DNA of 64,000 nt from Pisolithus tinctorius (taxonomy: Eukaryota; Basidiomycota; Agaricomycetes; Boletales; Pisolithaceae). The notes under the pieces are model-generated. The model was not told the DNA's origin and did no database searches. It saw only the letters and a program-made list of their open reading frames with translations. A program made the translations under genes and the position numbers. The stretch is taken from contig JANFAH010000004.1 in the NCBI GenBank assembly GCA_024663395.1, positions 1,240,001 to 1,304,000 of the forward strand, read 5' to 3'. Below are positions 1-11,344 of the stretch, piece by piece. Position 1 is the first letter of the stretch; every line of letters begins with the position of its first letter.

Positions 1-19
1 CAGCTTACAGGCCACGTAG

Positions 20-780
20 ACCGAGCAAACACTCCAGGAACACAAGCAACAAGCCAAGCTTATATTTCGTCGCATAACTCCCCATTCCGAACCAAAGTGT
101 TCCATCGAAAGCGGTCGATATACTCTACAGTAATACTTCCTAAACGGAATTTGGCACGCCATTTCGCTGACACACTGCGCAGTTACCTCCTTGCTGATAA
201 TGTTGTGTATTTGACTATCGCTGACCAGTCGTATCCTCGTAAGCTTGCGTTTTCGTACCTGGAAGAGCTCGAGAAGGAATTCTCCTCGTCCTATGGACCC
301 AAGGTGGAGTCGGTGAGGAAGCCGTATGCTTTCGTTGGATTTGGTAAGTTTTTTGAACTACCGCTGGCATTGCTCATCCTCATGCTTGTCGTTTGTGGAG
401 ACACCTTCATGTCCAAGACTGCACGATTGTACCGGGACACCCGGGCTGCTAGTGCTTCCCGAGGATCCAACTTGGACAAACTCAATGATGAATTGCACGA
501 CGTCACCAGAATAATGACGAAGAACATCGAGGAACTCTTGCAGAGAGGAGACTCCCTAGACAGTAAGCACGAGCTGTCCACATATTTACATGGCAGTATC
601 TCTCACACGCCAACGTTTCTTGTAGGAATGTCGCATCTTTCTACTTCTCTTCGGACCGAATCAGAAAAGTATCGCAAGGCCGCAAGGAATGTGAATGTAC
701 AGGCCATGATACGGCAATATGCGCCTGTCGGTGCTGTGGCACTTATTTTCATCATTCTCCTTTGGTGGCGATTCTCATGA
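20..780 (+). CDS. SEC22: Vesicle-trafficking v-SNARE Sec22 (5' truncated by window edge)
   Basis: R-SNARE of ER-Golgi transport: an N-terminal longin domain, a SNARE coiled coil and a C-terminal membrane anchor. The visible protein starts inside the longin domain (QQAKLIFRRI, then HYLLADNVVYL). It continues through PRKLAFSYLEELEKEF and the SNARE helix (LNDELHDVTRIMTKNIEELL) to a tail anchor (APVGAVALIFIILLWW) and stop at 778-780. Exons read 20-129, 183-343, 401-562 and 626-780; joining them restores the family alignment, e.g. VGF-DTFMSKT and GDSLD-RMSHLS. Bases 1-19 look like the end of an upstream intron with a TAG acceptor, so the start codon lies outside the window. The family assignment is firm; the first acceptor is inferred. 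Confidence 0.92.
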
Positions 781-1525
781 TTTGTTGACTACTTCAGCCA
801 CTGTACGTACTCTCTTATGTACCATTCCGCAGAGTACCCTACCCCCTGTGGACAAACGACTGGTGTTCCGACGACAAGTGCATGTCCTGCCGCTGGCCAC
901 AGGATTACTTGGTACGTACATATTCCTACGTTATACCACCAGAAGACTGCGGACCATCTTTTGATTGTGGGAGCGGCGCTACGGTCTTAACATACCCGGC
1001 CGAAGTTACTGAGTCCTCGTGATCCCTTCCCTTGATTTGGATCAAATACATCCAAGACTTGGTAGCACCGAAACACGTAACGGAGTTAGGTTTGAACGAT
1101 ACAGCATTCGGCGTTTGTATCCCACATTTCACCTTTGTGGTAGAACCGGTGGTCGTAGGGCAGAGACAGGAGTTATTGATCGGCTACGGCCCAGTAACGT
1201 TCAACCCTGACAACCTGGGTTCGATAGAACATTTGGAATTGGTATGCCCTATCACCACGACCGCCTGTGGTCCACTCAAAGTATGCTGGGCGCCCTTCCA
1301 TTTCGTATATATCAGCTGCCTGGCCTGCAGCTACAGCATCCAGGGTTCAGCTGCTAAATGAAGCTGTCAACCGTGCCTTGAGGAATCAATCAGTGATCAT
1401 CTCGATATAGGCAGACACGAGGCACGTTGCCGGCCGGGCAGATTATCTGGGTACAAAGCCTGGCTGGTTGGCATAACAAAAGGACCCTTATCGTTCTCTG
1501 TCTCTCATCATTTCTCTCTAGCACC
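781..1525. other. Intergenic: SEC22 3' region and upstream region of the next gene
   Basis: I see no convincing gene here. Short open frames exist on both strands, but none shows family similarity, splice logic or a credible start. The stretch probably holds the SEC22 3' UTR and, near its end, a pyrimidine-rich promoter/5' UTR just before the ATG at 1526. Confidence 0.5.
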
Positions 1526-3612
1526 ATGAGCACCGCTGCTGTCTTTGGAGGGCCCCAGCCATACTCACCATCCTTGGGCTCCGGTGGTCAAATCCAGCCA
1601 GGCGCTATCACTTATACAACCTCTACAGGGCCCGATGGCGAAACGATCTATCATCCATTCAAGTGAGTTGGTCTACAAAGTCAGGTCTATCCGGCCTATT
1701 GACGAGGTATTTCTTTCAGAGCTGTCCCTGCCAGGTAAGAGATGTTATTGTAACACTAAAAACCTTTACTGACACCCTGCAGCTACCAGACTCCTCAGGG
1801 GGTTGTACGCGGCATCCAATGGATCCCCGCTGAGGCGACCTCCATCTTGCCTCAGGGCGCTCAACCAGCTAATGATGTGAGTCGAGTTTGAGCCCACTTA
1901 TACTCACGGTACCTTACCCATCCGCAGGAGTTTGCGGAATCGTGGCGGCGTGATAGAGAGGTCGACAAGTGGTAGGCCTGATTTGATTCTTAACATTCAA
2001 CATTATTGACACAGGATAGGCAAAGATCAGAAGAAAAGCGCAGAAAAAAAGAAGAGAAGGAGTCTATCAGGAGACTCTCCAAGCAATTCGAAAAAGACAG
2101 GGAAGAGAATGAGGTTCGCATTCATAGGGAACGTCGTCGCAGTTTCTACGGGGATGCGCCCCCGCCTCCATCTTATGCCCCGAGTCACGGGGCTTACACT
2201 CATAGCCCCAGCAGCGAGCTTGATCGTAAATTTAACGATCTGGACCTCGACGGGAGGACCTCGGCCTATGGCAATCGTCCAAGGAAGTACTCGATGAGTG
2301 GAGGCGATCGCACGTACAATGCACCGCCCGTAGAGGCGGGCTATGGGACCTCTGTAGCTTATTCGGCAGCCGGCCCTACTTCCCCCTATCGTCAATCTGC
2401 GTATACAACCTCTCCGAACATCCGCCCTCAAGAAACCTCCATGTACCCTGGTGGACCGGATCCAATCACTCGGGCTGCGTCGCCTTTTGCCCGCGGCAAT
2501 GATCCCATCGCTAGAGCTGCTTCACCGTACGGTCGACCCCCCACGGAGCCTATTGCTAGGGCGGCGTCCCCATATGGCCGACCTCCAACCGAACCCATCG
2601 CCAGGGCCTCATCACCTTATCACCCTGGGTTTGTCCCTCGGGCCCCATCCCCTGTTCCGCCTCGTGCGCCATCTCCTTACAGTGCTGCCCATTCCCCGTA
2701 CGTAGCTCGGGCACCTTCTCCTTATGCGAAGCCGCCACCACCTCATCTCGGTCGCGCGCCATCTCCATACCTTCCCCCTCAGGTGTCTCAGATGTACCCT
2801 CCAGGCCACGTCATGGAAGGCCAACCGATGTCGAGGTCCCGTGCTCCATCACCAATGCCTGGGCCTCCAGTTGCCTTTCCGACTTCGCCGCGCATGCCGG
2901 TGTCGGTCTCTACTATGGATCAACAACTTTCCGCGCCGGACGCATTCTCGCGCCCTGCTAATGCAGCACAGCCTTACACCCCATTTGGTATTATGAAGAT
3001 CCAGGACATGGAACAATTCTACGACCAGATTCCTAGAATGCCCCTCGTGTTGGATACCCATGATGTATATCACCAAGATTGGATCAGATTCATGAATGTA
3101 TGTCTGCGCATCTTGTCCACGTTACACCGTTTCTGATCTGTTGTGGGATACAGGATCTTGCTCTCGGATGGGCTGGAAAGTTGCCCCTCACTGACCTATC
3201 GCGCGGTCCGCCTCCTAGGCGTTCCCTACTCGTTGCAGACCTCGTCGATCTATGGAACGACTCATTCTTCCTGCCTCGTCGTGTTGAAGTCATTCTTTTC
3301 AAGGGTCACGAGCGCCGTTCTGGTCCCAATAAGGGCGTCATCGATTATCAACTGCCCGGATTTGAGGACTACGATTCGGACGACACTTCATCGTCATCGA
3401 CTTCATCGGACTCCGAATCTGACTTGTACCCTGGCTATGGCAGAGGTGTGGACCTTGCAGAGTCTAAAAGACGGATTAAGGAGAAGGTAGAGAAGAAGCT
3501 CCGTAAGAAGGAGAAGAAGGCCAGGCGAAAGGCCAAAGAGCGCGAAAAGACGTATGCGCTCTACATTACTTACGTGCCTCCCAGAGATCCTGCCCTTGGG
3601 TACTACCCCTAA
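1526..3612 (+). CDS. Conserved hypothetical protein, S/P-rich with ASP(Y/F) repeats and acidic-basic tail
   Basis: Family not recognised. Reconstructed exons are 1526-1662, 1720-1734 (only 15 nt), 1783-1876, 1928-1971, 2020-3097 and 3154-3612, giving about 608 residues; phases agree at every junction. The N-terminus is polar, followed by a highly charged coiled-coil-like stretch (EEKRRKKEEKES). A long low-complexity middle carries about ten [RA][AS]SP[YF] motifs, including two near-identical copies of the ASPYGRPPTEPIA type at 2515-2605. The C-terminal half (after FYDQIPRMPLVLDTHDVY) looks folded, and the end is a Ser/Asp run followed by a Lys/Arg helix. The repeated Ser-Pro pairs could be proline-directed kinase sites (inference). 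The exon 4-5 junction, using acceptor GATAG, is the least certain. Confidence 0.72.
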
Positions 3613-3848
3613 ATGCAACTTGTCCAGTAAACGACCAGGTTTCGTGTCAATATGACGCCAACATTTTCATTCGAATATCTCATATCGCTTTGTTCCATTT
3701 CCCCAGTTATAACAAACCCCGCTTAAAACCCCCACACATAGCTGACTGCAGAACTTGTAAAATCATTTCTGTACACTTGTAAAAGATAGCACGATGCAAC
3801 ATATTTATATGAAATCCATTAGTGAATGTGGATAAGTTAACATGTACG

Positions 3849-6800
3849 CTACCAGCCACCACGACCTCTGCCTCTGGGAGGATAGGGACCGCCATACCCA
3901 CTACTACTGCCGCCGCCGCCGGTGTAACCACCATATCCACCACGACTTGGTGGTCCACTATGGTGCGCGCCGTAGCCACCATAAGTTGACTCGTTGCCAT
4001 AACCTCCGTACCCGCCGTGTCCATCACTGCCACCCCCGTAGCCTCCTCCACTGGCACTGGCGTATCCGCCATAATGTCCCCCTCTCCCGTAGGATGGAGG
4101 TTGATTGCCGTATTGTCCATGACTAGCACCACCATACGCCGGGGGGCCACCCCTTGATGGACCTCCGCCTCTGGGAGAACCACCGTAGGGACCACCCCGC
4201 GACGCGCCACCTCTAGAAGGACCGCCCCGAGGGTGACCTCGTTGGTAGTCCGCATGTCCTCCGTAGCTCTGTATAGACGGCCTCCCGTTCGAACCGACCC
4301 CACCAAATCCAGGCTGAGGCGGAGGATAAGGTTGCCGCGGGGATTGCGAGTACGAGGACGGGCGAGTCGAATGTGGAGGCCCGTACGACGAGGGGCCATT
4401 TGCATTGCTATGCATGTAGCCATTGCCGTAGGATGACGGTGATGGATGGTATGACCCGCGTGGAGGTCCGTTCCGTCCACTGGTGTCTCGGTCATATCCG
4501 CCACGGCCACCACCACGGCCACCGCCCCTCCTGGTCCGGGGGTCGAGGTCCTCTGCCGATAGTTGTCGTGGAGGCCTTCGAACACCAGGAAGGAGCATCG
4601 AACGATGAGGGCTGAGTTGCTTGGGGAAAAAGTATAAAGCGGAAAGGGAACGATCGTTTTTGATGTCGTCCAGCTTGACGGCCGTGAGGGGAGAGTAATA
4701 TGTCGAGCCTGGTATGCAGTCGGGATTAGGGAGCGCACTACCACTAATACCCTTCGAGTCGTTGGCGGGTATTGGTACAGGCTATGGAAAGATGCGTCAA
4801 TAAAATGCGATGTAGAAGGTAAAATACTCGCCTCCTTGCCCTTCCGTTTGCCGTATAGGCTCTCAAAGAAGGGATACAGCCTATGTTCATCGGAGACGTA
4901 GATGACGTTGGTCCCCCAGCTGTTCCTACGCACCTCATCCTCCGTCAGGGCAGCATACCCATCTTTCATCGCGTCCAGTAGCCGTGTCTCATCGATGAAC
5001 GGGAGGAGTGCTACACCTTGCCAGACCATCTTCTTCCCATTCATGTCGATTTGGAAACTGGTCGGATAAAAATCAATGATAGGTGAGTCAGGGGACATCA
5101 TGAGATCATGAAAAACGGCGGGTATGTGCTTTCTGGAAGCAGGAGGGAAGACACCCATGAGTTGTTCGTAGGGCTTAAACGGACTTCCCAAGGTGAAGTC
5201 GAGTTTGAGCTCATGCAAGTCTTCGAAGTCGGAGGCGAAAGGGGCGAAGTGATAAGGATAGTACCATTGCCACGAGGGAGTCTGGGGATAGCTATAGGTT
5301 AGCCAGACTAAGTCACCGGTAGACTACAACATACCCCTTGATAATAGTAGTGCAAAACCCACGCCAATCCTTCCGCATACAAATATGTAATCCTGCCAAG
5401 ATAGCGTGTGAGCGTAGAGCCAGGTTGTCCAAGTGATTATCACGCACTTCTTCCTGAAGTCAGCGTCAGAGGTTGGAACTCCAAACTTCTGTTGGTAATA
5501 TCTTTCCTTGTACCCGGATTCCCAAAGTCTGGTAACAAAGGTCAAACTTGCTATAGTAGTGAAGTGATGCAAGATCCTCCAACCTGACGTTATCAGCCTG
5601 TTCCACAGATCCGTCTGCTCTTACAACTAGGGCATATGATGGCTCTTCGTCTGCTGAGGTTTCCTCTTCTTCAACAACAACGTCCTCTTCTGCATCTAAT
5701 TCTGCGTCCTCAGCTTCAACCTCTGAGTGTTTACGCTTAGTACCCGCCGAGGAGGCGAAGGATACATCTGGTGACTTTGCCTCAGCAGATTCTTCAACGG
5801 TGTTATCGCGTCCAACATCAATGATCATGGAAGAACTGGAATTTCCGAGGCCAGGTAGCTCAAAATCATCTGATGACTCTGTTATCGATTCAGATGTTGT
5901 CCTCTGGATTTCTGTCGTAGTAATTGTAGCCGTCACAGGTGCGGACGCAGAAGCGCTCGGTTTCACTGGCATCAATCCCCCAAGTTGTGCTTTGAGCATC
6001 TCTGCTGCACTCATATTCGCAAGCCGGATTGCAGCACGGTTTGCTACTACATCCCTGTTCGAGCCTGCTAGAGCCTGAGCTGCAGCAGGCGCATTAAGAC
6101 GGGACTGTTCGGTCTGCGGCGCACCGAGGCCGACGGAATCGGCTTTGGCGGCAAAATCATTTGCTGGAGGGCGCGATGGCCCACTGAGGCCTAGAGCGGG
6201 TGAAGGGCCAGTGGTGTTACGAACATCGGAACGGTTGGATGCGTCGATGCGGCGACGCTTCGTTTCATGGTCTTGTCGGTTCTCGGCTAATTTGGGGTAA
6301 TATTTTAGATCGTGGTAGATGGTACATGCAAAGCCGGTGTCCGAGAGAGTGCTCACCCTCCTGTCTCTTGCGGAAAATATCATCCTCCCTCTTGGCCAGT
6401 CCTTCTAGTATAATTTGTGCCCTCTCCAGAACCAAATTTCCGTGGTTCGTCAGGTATCCGCCCATTCTTGGAAGTTCCTTCTTCCATATGTTTAGCAGTG
6501 TGTCTATAGCACCCTCTCTTATTTCCAAGCTAGGCAGATGCGGCAAGAAATCATTTCCCACAAAGAAGATCAGCAGAACCCAATCGTCGATGGCTTGTTC
6601 AATGTTGAAGGGAAATGGCACTGAAGGAACATATAGCTCGGCTTCAAGGTACTCGCGTAATATTGAGACATCGAGGAATATGAACGGTTTTTTTTCAGGT
6701 GGGGTAGGTTTCGGCTTCTCGAGCACATCGGGCGCTGGACCCGTGCATTGCGCCGCATAATGCCCCTCTTGACCACATTTTCGGCAGGCTGTACTTTTGT

Positions 6801-8060
6801 CCTGAGCAAAAACATCTTCACGCAAAACTCGGAAGTAAGGCTCATGCGTCGCAAGTGCAAGCATGATGAGGTCAGCATCCTACGATGCCAGTCAGTGAAG
6901 TATGGCTTGTGTAATAAAAATATCGTACCAAGCCATATATGACATGTCTAGTATTGGGATCATGGGCAGGATTCACCCGCTGCCGACGGATCCAGTCCAT
7001 TATCTTATGCTCTCCCTCTCCGGGAACACTTGCATCCGAGATGATTACTTGAAGCTGAAATGAATGAGCTACGCGGTAAGAAACTTGAAGCAACGACGTA
7101 CATTCTTCCAACCGGGATCCGTATTCATCTTCTCCACCACCCAGTAACGCAAAGACGCTGCGAGTAGGTCCATGAACGGCGTCCCCGGCGTGATCGCATT
7201 CGAATCCCACGCCTCCTTGTTTTTTTCTTCTTCACTAATGGTTTTGCCCATTGCTATGGTACCAGACGAAGTGTCAGGAACAGGTCTTGGAAGAAAAACG
7301 AAAATGCAGATAAAGACTTGCCTTCCCATTCGGCTACAGCGAGCCTACGGGCCTCGGCTTTATCCTTTGCTTCTTGGGCAGACCGAAAACGACGCGAACG
7401 TTGTTGGTTCATCTTAGCACGCGGCGCAACACCGTCTGCGGGACTCCGCGTGAGGCATCTATACGAACCAGAGAAACCTACATATACGTACCGATGGCCA
7501 TGAAAAGGAGCTTCCGTGGTCTGATCATATTAACGACGCGGTTCGTGTATTTGAAGACTTCCAGCATCATTTCTTCCTCCGTTTCCGGAGCTGGCTACAA
7601 GGAAGTGAGCATGCGAATCAAACTAGACGGGAAAGTAGAGACTGCATACCTTCCCTTCTGGATGCGTACACGGGTGAACCTGACCATGACAACGGTATCA
7701 GTGCTGAACATGAGGTGTCTTGATGAACGAAGGGAACGTACGATACCATTCATATCGAGGTAGAGGTTATCAAACTCGACGCCATTCGGGTTTGGAGTGG
7801 TGATGTCCACAGGAAGCTTGATTGGTTCTCCGAGAGCGTCTGGAACTTCGGTTTCGTCTTCCTCAGCAACAGAGGTGACTGTATGTCGATTTCCGGATGG
7901 AGAAAAAAAGTGAGAGGAGAACATTTTTAGAGTGTACAAATACCGCACCGATTCTTGGGTACTTTTTGCTAAGCCAGCGAAAGAGTGCGGGTACACCCTA
8001 GAAAAAGCAATGAAGGTGAGTACCACCACAGAGCAGAATTGCATGAATACTGCATACCAT
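3849..8060 (-). CDS. RAT1: Nuclear 5'-3' exoribonuclease Rat1/Xrn2 (Dhp1)
   Basis: Processive nuclear 5'-3' exoribonuclease acting in transcription termination (torpedo), rRNA/snoRNA trimming and RNA surveillance. The N-terminus ([17 protein letters not shown]), acidic active-site segments ([65 protein letters not shown]) and the insertion with a CCHC knuckle ([14 protein letters not shown]) are diagnostic. The C-terminus is a long RGG/GGY-rich tail ending GRGRGGW. At least 13 exons; those checked are 8058-8060 (ATG only), 7949-7997, 7742-7878, 7650-7679, 7492-7594, 7322-7435, 7102-7253, 6929-7054, 6357-6879, 5584-6286 and 5448-5528. The intron 7254-7321 is GC-AG; it joins WEA to MGKTISEEE, as in relatives. 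The gene is head-to-head with GCD2. Confidence 0.95.
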
Positions 8061-8299
8061 GATATGCTGTCTGTGTCAAGGATGTGCAAGTACAAGACCG
8101 ATGAGTGTCCTCCGTTGGAATGCAGGGACCGTCGCTTAATATTATGTAATGGACAGAGCACAGCCACGATATCTGAAACTGGAATGCTTACGTGATCCGT
8201 TCCCGCGGTGACAGATGTGACTCGCTTGGGCGGGTCGATCGCAGTTGCAGTACGTAGATGTCATGCTGAGACCAGTCCAGCTGATCACAACAGACGACG
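8061..8299. promoter_or_regulatory. Divergent promoter region of RAT1 and GCD2
   Basis: 239 bp separate the RAT1 ATG (8060, minus) from the proposed GCD2 ATG (8300, plus), so both promoters and 5' UTRs must fit here. No canonical TATA box is obvious. Confidence 0.55.
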
Positions 8300-10015
8300 A
8301 TGAGCATGACAATGACGCAGACAGCGAGCACACAGACACCCATCAAGCCGGCGATCCAGTCGTTCACCCAGCAACACAGTCGGGCACGATCATCTAGTAA
8401 CGCTCTGCAGAACGCTGGGAGTAATCCCAACCCAAGCCCTGACAGTGGACCCAAGTCCCAGAAGCAGATGACCAAGGCCGAGCGTCGCGAACTGCAAGAA
8501 CGTCAGCGAGCCACAAAGGCTGCCGCAAAGGCATCTGGACCAAGTACCCCAGCTACCAAGCCAGGCGCAACGCCAACTGCTAAGGGCACTACACAATCCC
8601 CTGCAAGTGCAGCCAAAAAGTCCGGAAAGACTGCAGACGGGAAACCCGTCAAGGGGGAGCAAGAGGATACATCCCACCTTCACACACATGCCCAAGTCGA
8701 CGATACGACTCGCGGTCTCCGCATCTTCTCGCATTTTGGCCTCCCAAAGTCTCCCAGTGTCACCAAGGGTGACGTACATCCCGCAATTATACGTGTAGGA
8801 CTCCAGTTTTCAGACTTCAAGATCACTGGAGCCAATGCACGATGTATCGCTATGTTGACTGCTTTCAAGGCAGTATGTATTCCGTTTCTGCGACGATCGG
8901 AAGCTGGTTTATGAAATGTTGTGCAGGTCATCCAAGGCTACGTGACACCTCCGAACAATACTCTCTCTCGCCATCTCATGACCCATCTCTCTCCCCAAAT
9001 CAATCACCTCGTTTTGGCACGCCCGATGTCAGTGACGATGGGCAACGCAATTCGACAACTGAAGCTAGAGATCAGCGGCTCGGATATAGATCTACCCGAG
9101 CAGGACGTGAGTCAATGTTACCGATCACCTCCACCTCTCATGACCCCACGAAACTAGGCAAAGAACGCACTCTGCACCAAGATCGATAACTACATCCGAG
9201 ATAGAATCATTATCGCTGACCAGGTGATTCAAGAAACAGCGGGAAAAAAAATCAAAGACGGAGATGTCATTCTTACCTATGCGAGGTGACTACTACCACC
9301 GCCTTGCAACGGATAGTGTGCGCGATGCTTACTATGCGGGGGATAGATCATCTGTAGTGGAAAAAGTTCTTTTACGTGCTTGGGAGGACGATAAAAGATT
9401 TTCAGTTATCATTGTCGATTCTAGACCTATGCTGGAAGGTATACGCGTTGATACTTTGGTCTCACCCTTGCCACGCATCTGACGGACGTGCTCAGGCAAG
9501 GCTCTCCTCAAGGCGCTCACAGCCGTATCAATCCCTTGCACATACTTGCTACTCCCATCCCTTCCTTCCGTGCTCCCGCACGCCACGACACTCTTTGTTG
9601 GTGCGCACTCGATCCACGCTAATGGTGCTGTTTTCTCGAGGGCGGGAACAGCTACGGTAGCGATGATGGCCAAAGCGCACAATGTGCCAGTCGTAGTTTG
9701 CTGTGAGACCTACAAGTGGTCGGAAACCGTTCGGTGGGATAGTTTCAGTAAGAACGAGCTTGGTAAGTTTTACGTGGACTTCTTCGTCATGTTTCACTCA
9801 TTTTGGATCCAGCGCCCACCCCTTTCCCCACATCCTGCCACTCCTCTCGGCATAACCCTGACATCAAAACGAGCCACAGTCTCTCGGTGTTATGCCCACT
9901 CTATGATCTCACGCCGCCATCATATATCACAGCAGTTGTCACTGAGGTCGGAGTAATTCCTCCGAGTTCCATGTCGTCCATTCCCGCCGCTCTAGGCAGG
10001 ACGATAGGGACGTGA
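8300..10015 (+). CDS. GCD2: Translation initiation factor eIF2B subunit delta
   Basis: Regulatory subunit of the eIF2B guanine-nucleotide exchange factor, which recharges eIF2 with GTP and senses eIF2-alpha phosphorylation. A basic Ala/Lys/Pro-rich N-terminal extension precedes the Rossmann-like eIF2B alpha/beta/delta domain: VHPAIIRVGLQFSDFKITG, VIIVDSRPMLEGKALLKAL, GAHSIHANGAVFSRAGTA, VPVVVCCETYKWSETV, and the C-terminal LYDLTPPSYITAVVTEVGVI. Exons: 8300-8872, 8927-9106, 9158-9284, 9347-9438, 9496-9762 and 9813-10015. ATG 8300 is the first in frame, with two more ATGs within the next five codons, so the exact start is uncertain. A TGA stop ends the gene at 10013-10015. Confidence 0.94.
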
Positions 10016-10273
10016 GGAGTATATATATGTTCGTTTTTGTTTCCATGCAGGTGTGACGCAACAGAGGGATGGTATGAGGTTGCGACCATGGGATACATAC
10101 CGCACGTTCCGCAGCATTTGTCGCAAATACTTACGTAGTCATACTTCAATAGTTCTCGCCCGAATACGTGTCCGCAGTGATGGTATCGTTCTGTGGATAG
10201 TGCTTTAAATCAGGGGAGTAGTGCGGCAAGATGAGGTATAGTATAAGCTGGGAAGTCGACTGCCTAGAATTAG

Positions 10274-11241
10274 CTATCCGCGAGCATCGTCCCCTTCTTG
10301 TCTTGCTCCCTCTTTCTTTGCGACCCTGTTAGCAAATGCACGGGCCGCCATCCACTCCCAGGCACGATCGATGGCGTGCTCGACGGGTTTGTCGAATAGA
10401 TAGGGGAGGATCGGTACGACTGACAGTCCTAGGACCGTTGGGCCCCACGTGCGCAAGCGGGGATGCTTGGACCGTGAAAAGACGGGTTTGGAGCGGGCGA
10501 CGATCGTATGGATGGTAAATGCGGGAAGGGCCCTGAATGGTAAAGTGTAAGTCCGAGGAGAGTAGATAAGTGAATATAGGGGAAAGTAATGGCGAAAAGT
10601 AGCTGTGCCAAACGCAGTCGAGCGAAAAACAGCAGGATCTTTTTTAAAAGTGCAAGGACCCCGCGCGCAACTGATGCCCGAGGGTTGAAACTTGAAGGGA
10701 AAAGAGAACACGTTGCACCACCGCACGAACCAAGGCACGAACGTGGAAGTGGAGTTCAAACTCACATGCTAGCGATACTCTGAAACAGCGCACGTTTGAC
10801 AGCGACTAATCCAATGCGTGTCGGTTCAGATAAATGTGCTACCTCACTTGGAGATGGACCACGTCTGTGGGCCTTGTATGCCTCATAAGAGACATCGCTG
10901 CGAGGTTGTTGTAAACCGAGGACAAATTGGCAAAAGGCCACGTACTTACGCAGAGAGGTATAGCCAGGAGATACCATATGCAGCCTTGACGACTGCGGGT
11001 GGGACGAGAGGCCGAAAAGCTTCACCAACGTCACTGGTCTGGCTGTCCTGGTCAATGGTCTCGCTACGGGGTCTACGAATGCAAGAGTGCGCACGTATGC
11101 AATGTACCGATGAGTTGCCCTGACAGCGGTGCGGAGACGGGCACCATAGGCCATATACCTCAGCTCTGTGTCTGTAGAATCGACATCCTTGTCAGCCAAA
11201 GAGCTGACCTCGCTCGTCGCCTTCTCTGCCAGCGATGACAT
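10274..11241 (-). CDS. Mitochondrial fission process protein 1 (MTP18) homologue
   Basis: Small multi-span inner-membrane protein of the MTP18/MTFP1 family, linked to mitochondrial division. Exon 1 (11095-11241, 49 codons from MSSLAEKATSEV) leads to RYIAY. It then joins TSDVGEAFRPLVPPAVVKAA, DVSYEAYKAHRRG and SIASM, and finally ALPAFTIHTIVARSKPVF. These follow the order of human MTFP1 (SDVGEAFR..., ADAIDKGKKA, AIPGFTIN). The last intron, about 230 nt (10533-10765), is long for this window. C-terminus: LFDKPVEHAIDRAWEWMAAR, then a short charged tail. The 103-bp gap to the forkhead gene implies a shared promoter. Confidence 0.88.
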
Positions 11242-11344
11242 ATTTGAGAGAGGACAAGTCACGTGCGGAGTGCTCTGGTCGGGATTTGCCGGGTGTCTCA
11301 CCCTAGACGCTGGGATGCTGGACTGACGGTGTCGACGGTCTTCG
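11242..11344. promoter_or_regulatory. 103-bp divergent promoter, MTP18-like / forkhead gene, with CACGTG
   Basis: A very short head-to-head spacer. It contains an E-box CACGTG at 11260-11265, a typical bHLH (Cbf1/USF-type) recognition core. Function is inferred from position only. Confidence 0.5.

Noticed and set aside
1032..1361. 109-codon plus-strand frame after SEC22
   Set aside because: No family, no similarity to SEC22 tail exons, and SEC22 already ends properly at 780.
7256..7330. 32-nt GT-AG intron in RAT1 giving WEGKPVPDTSS
   Set aside because: Too short for splicing in this genome; the overlapping 68-nt GC-AG intron gives the family sequence WEAMGKT.
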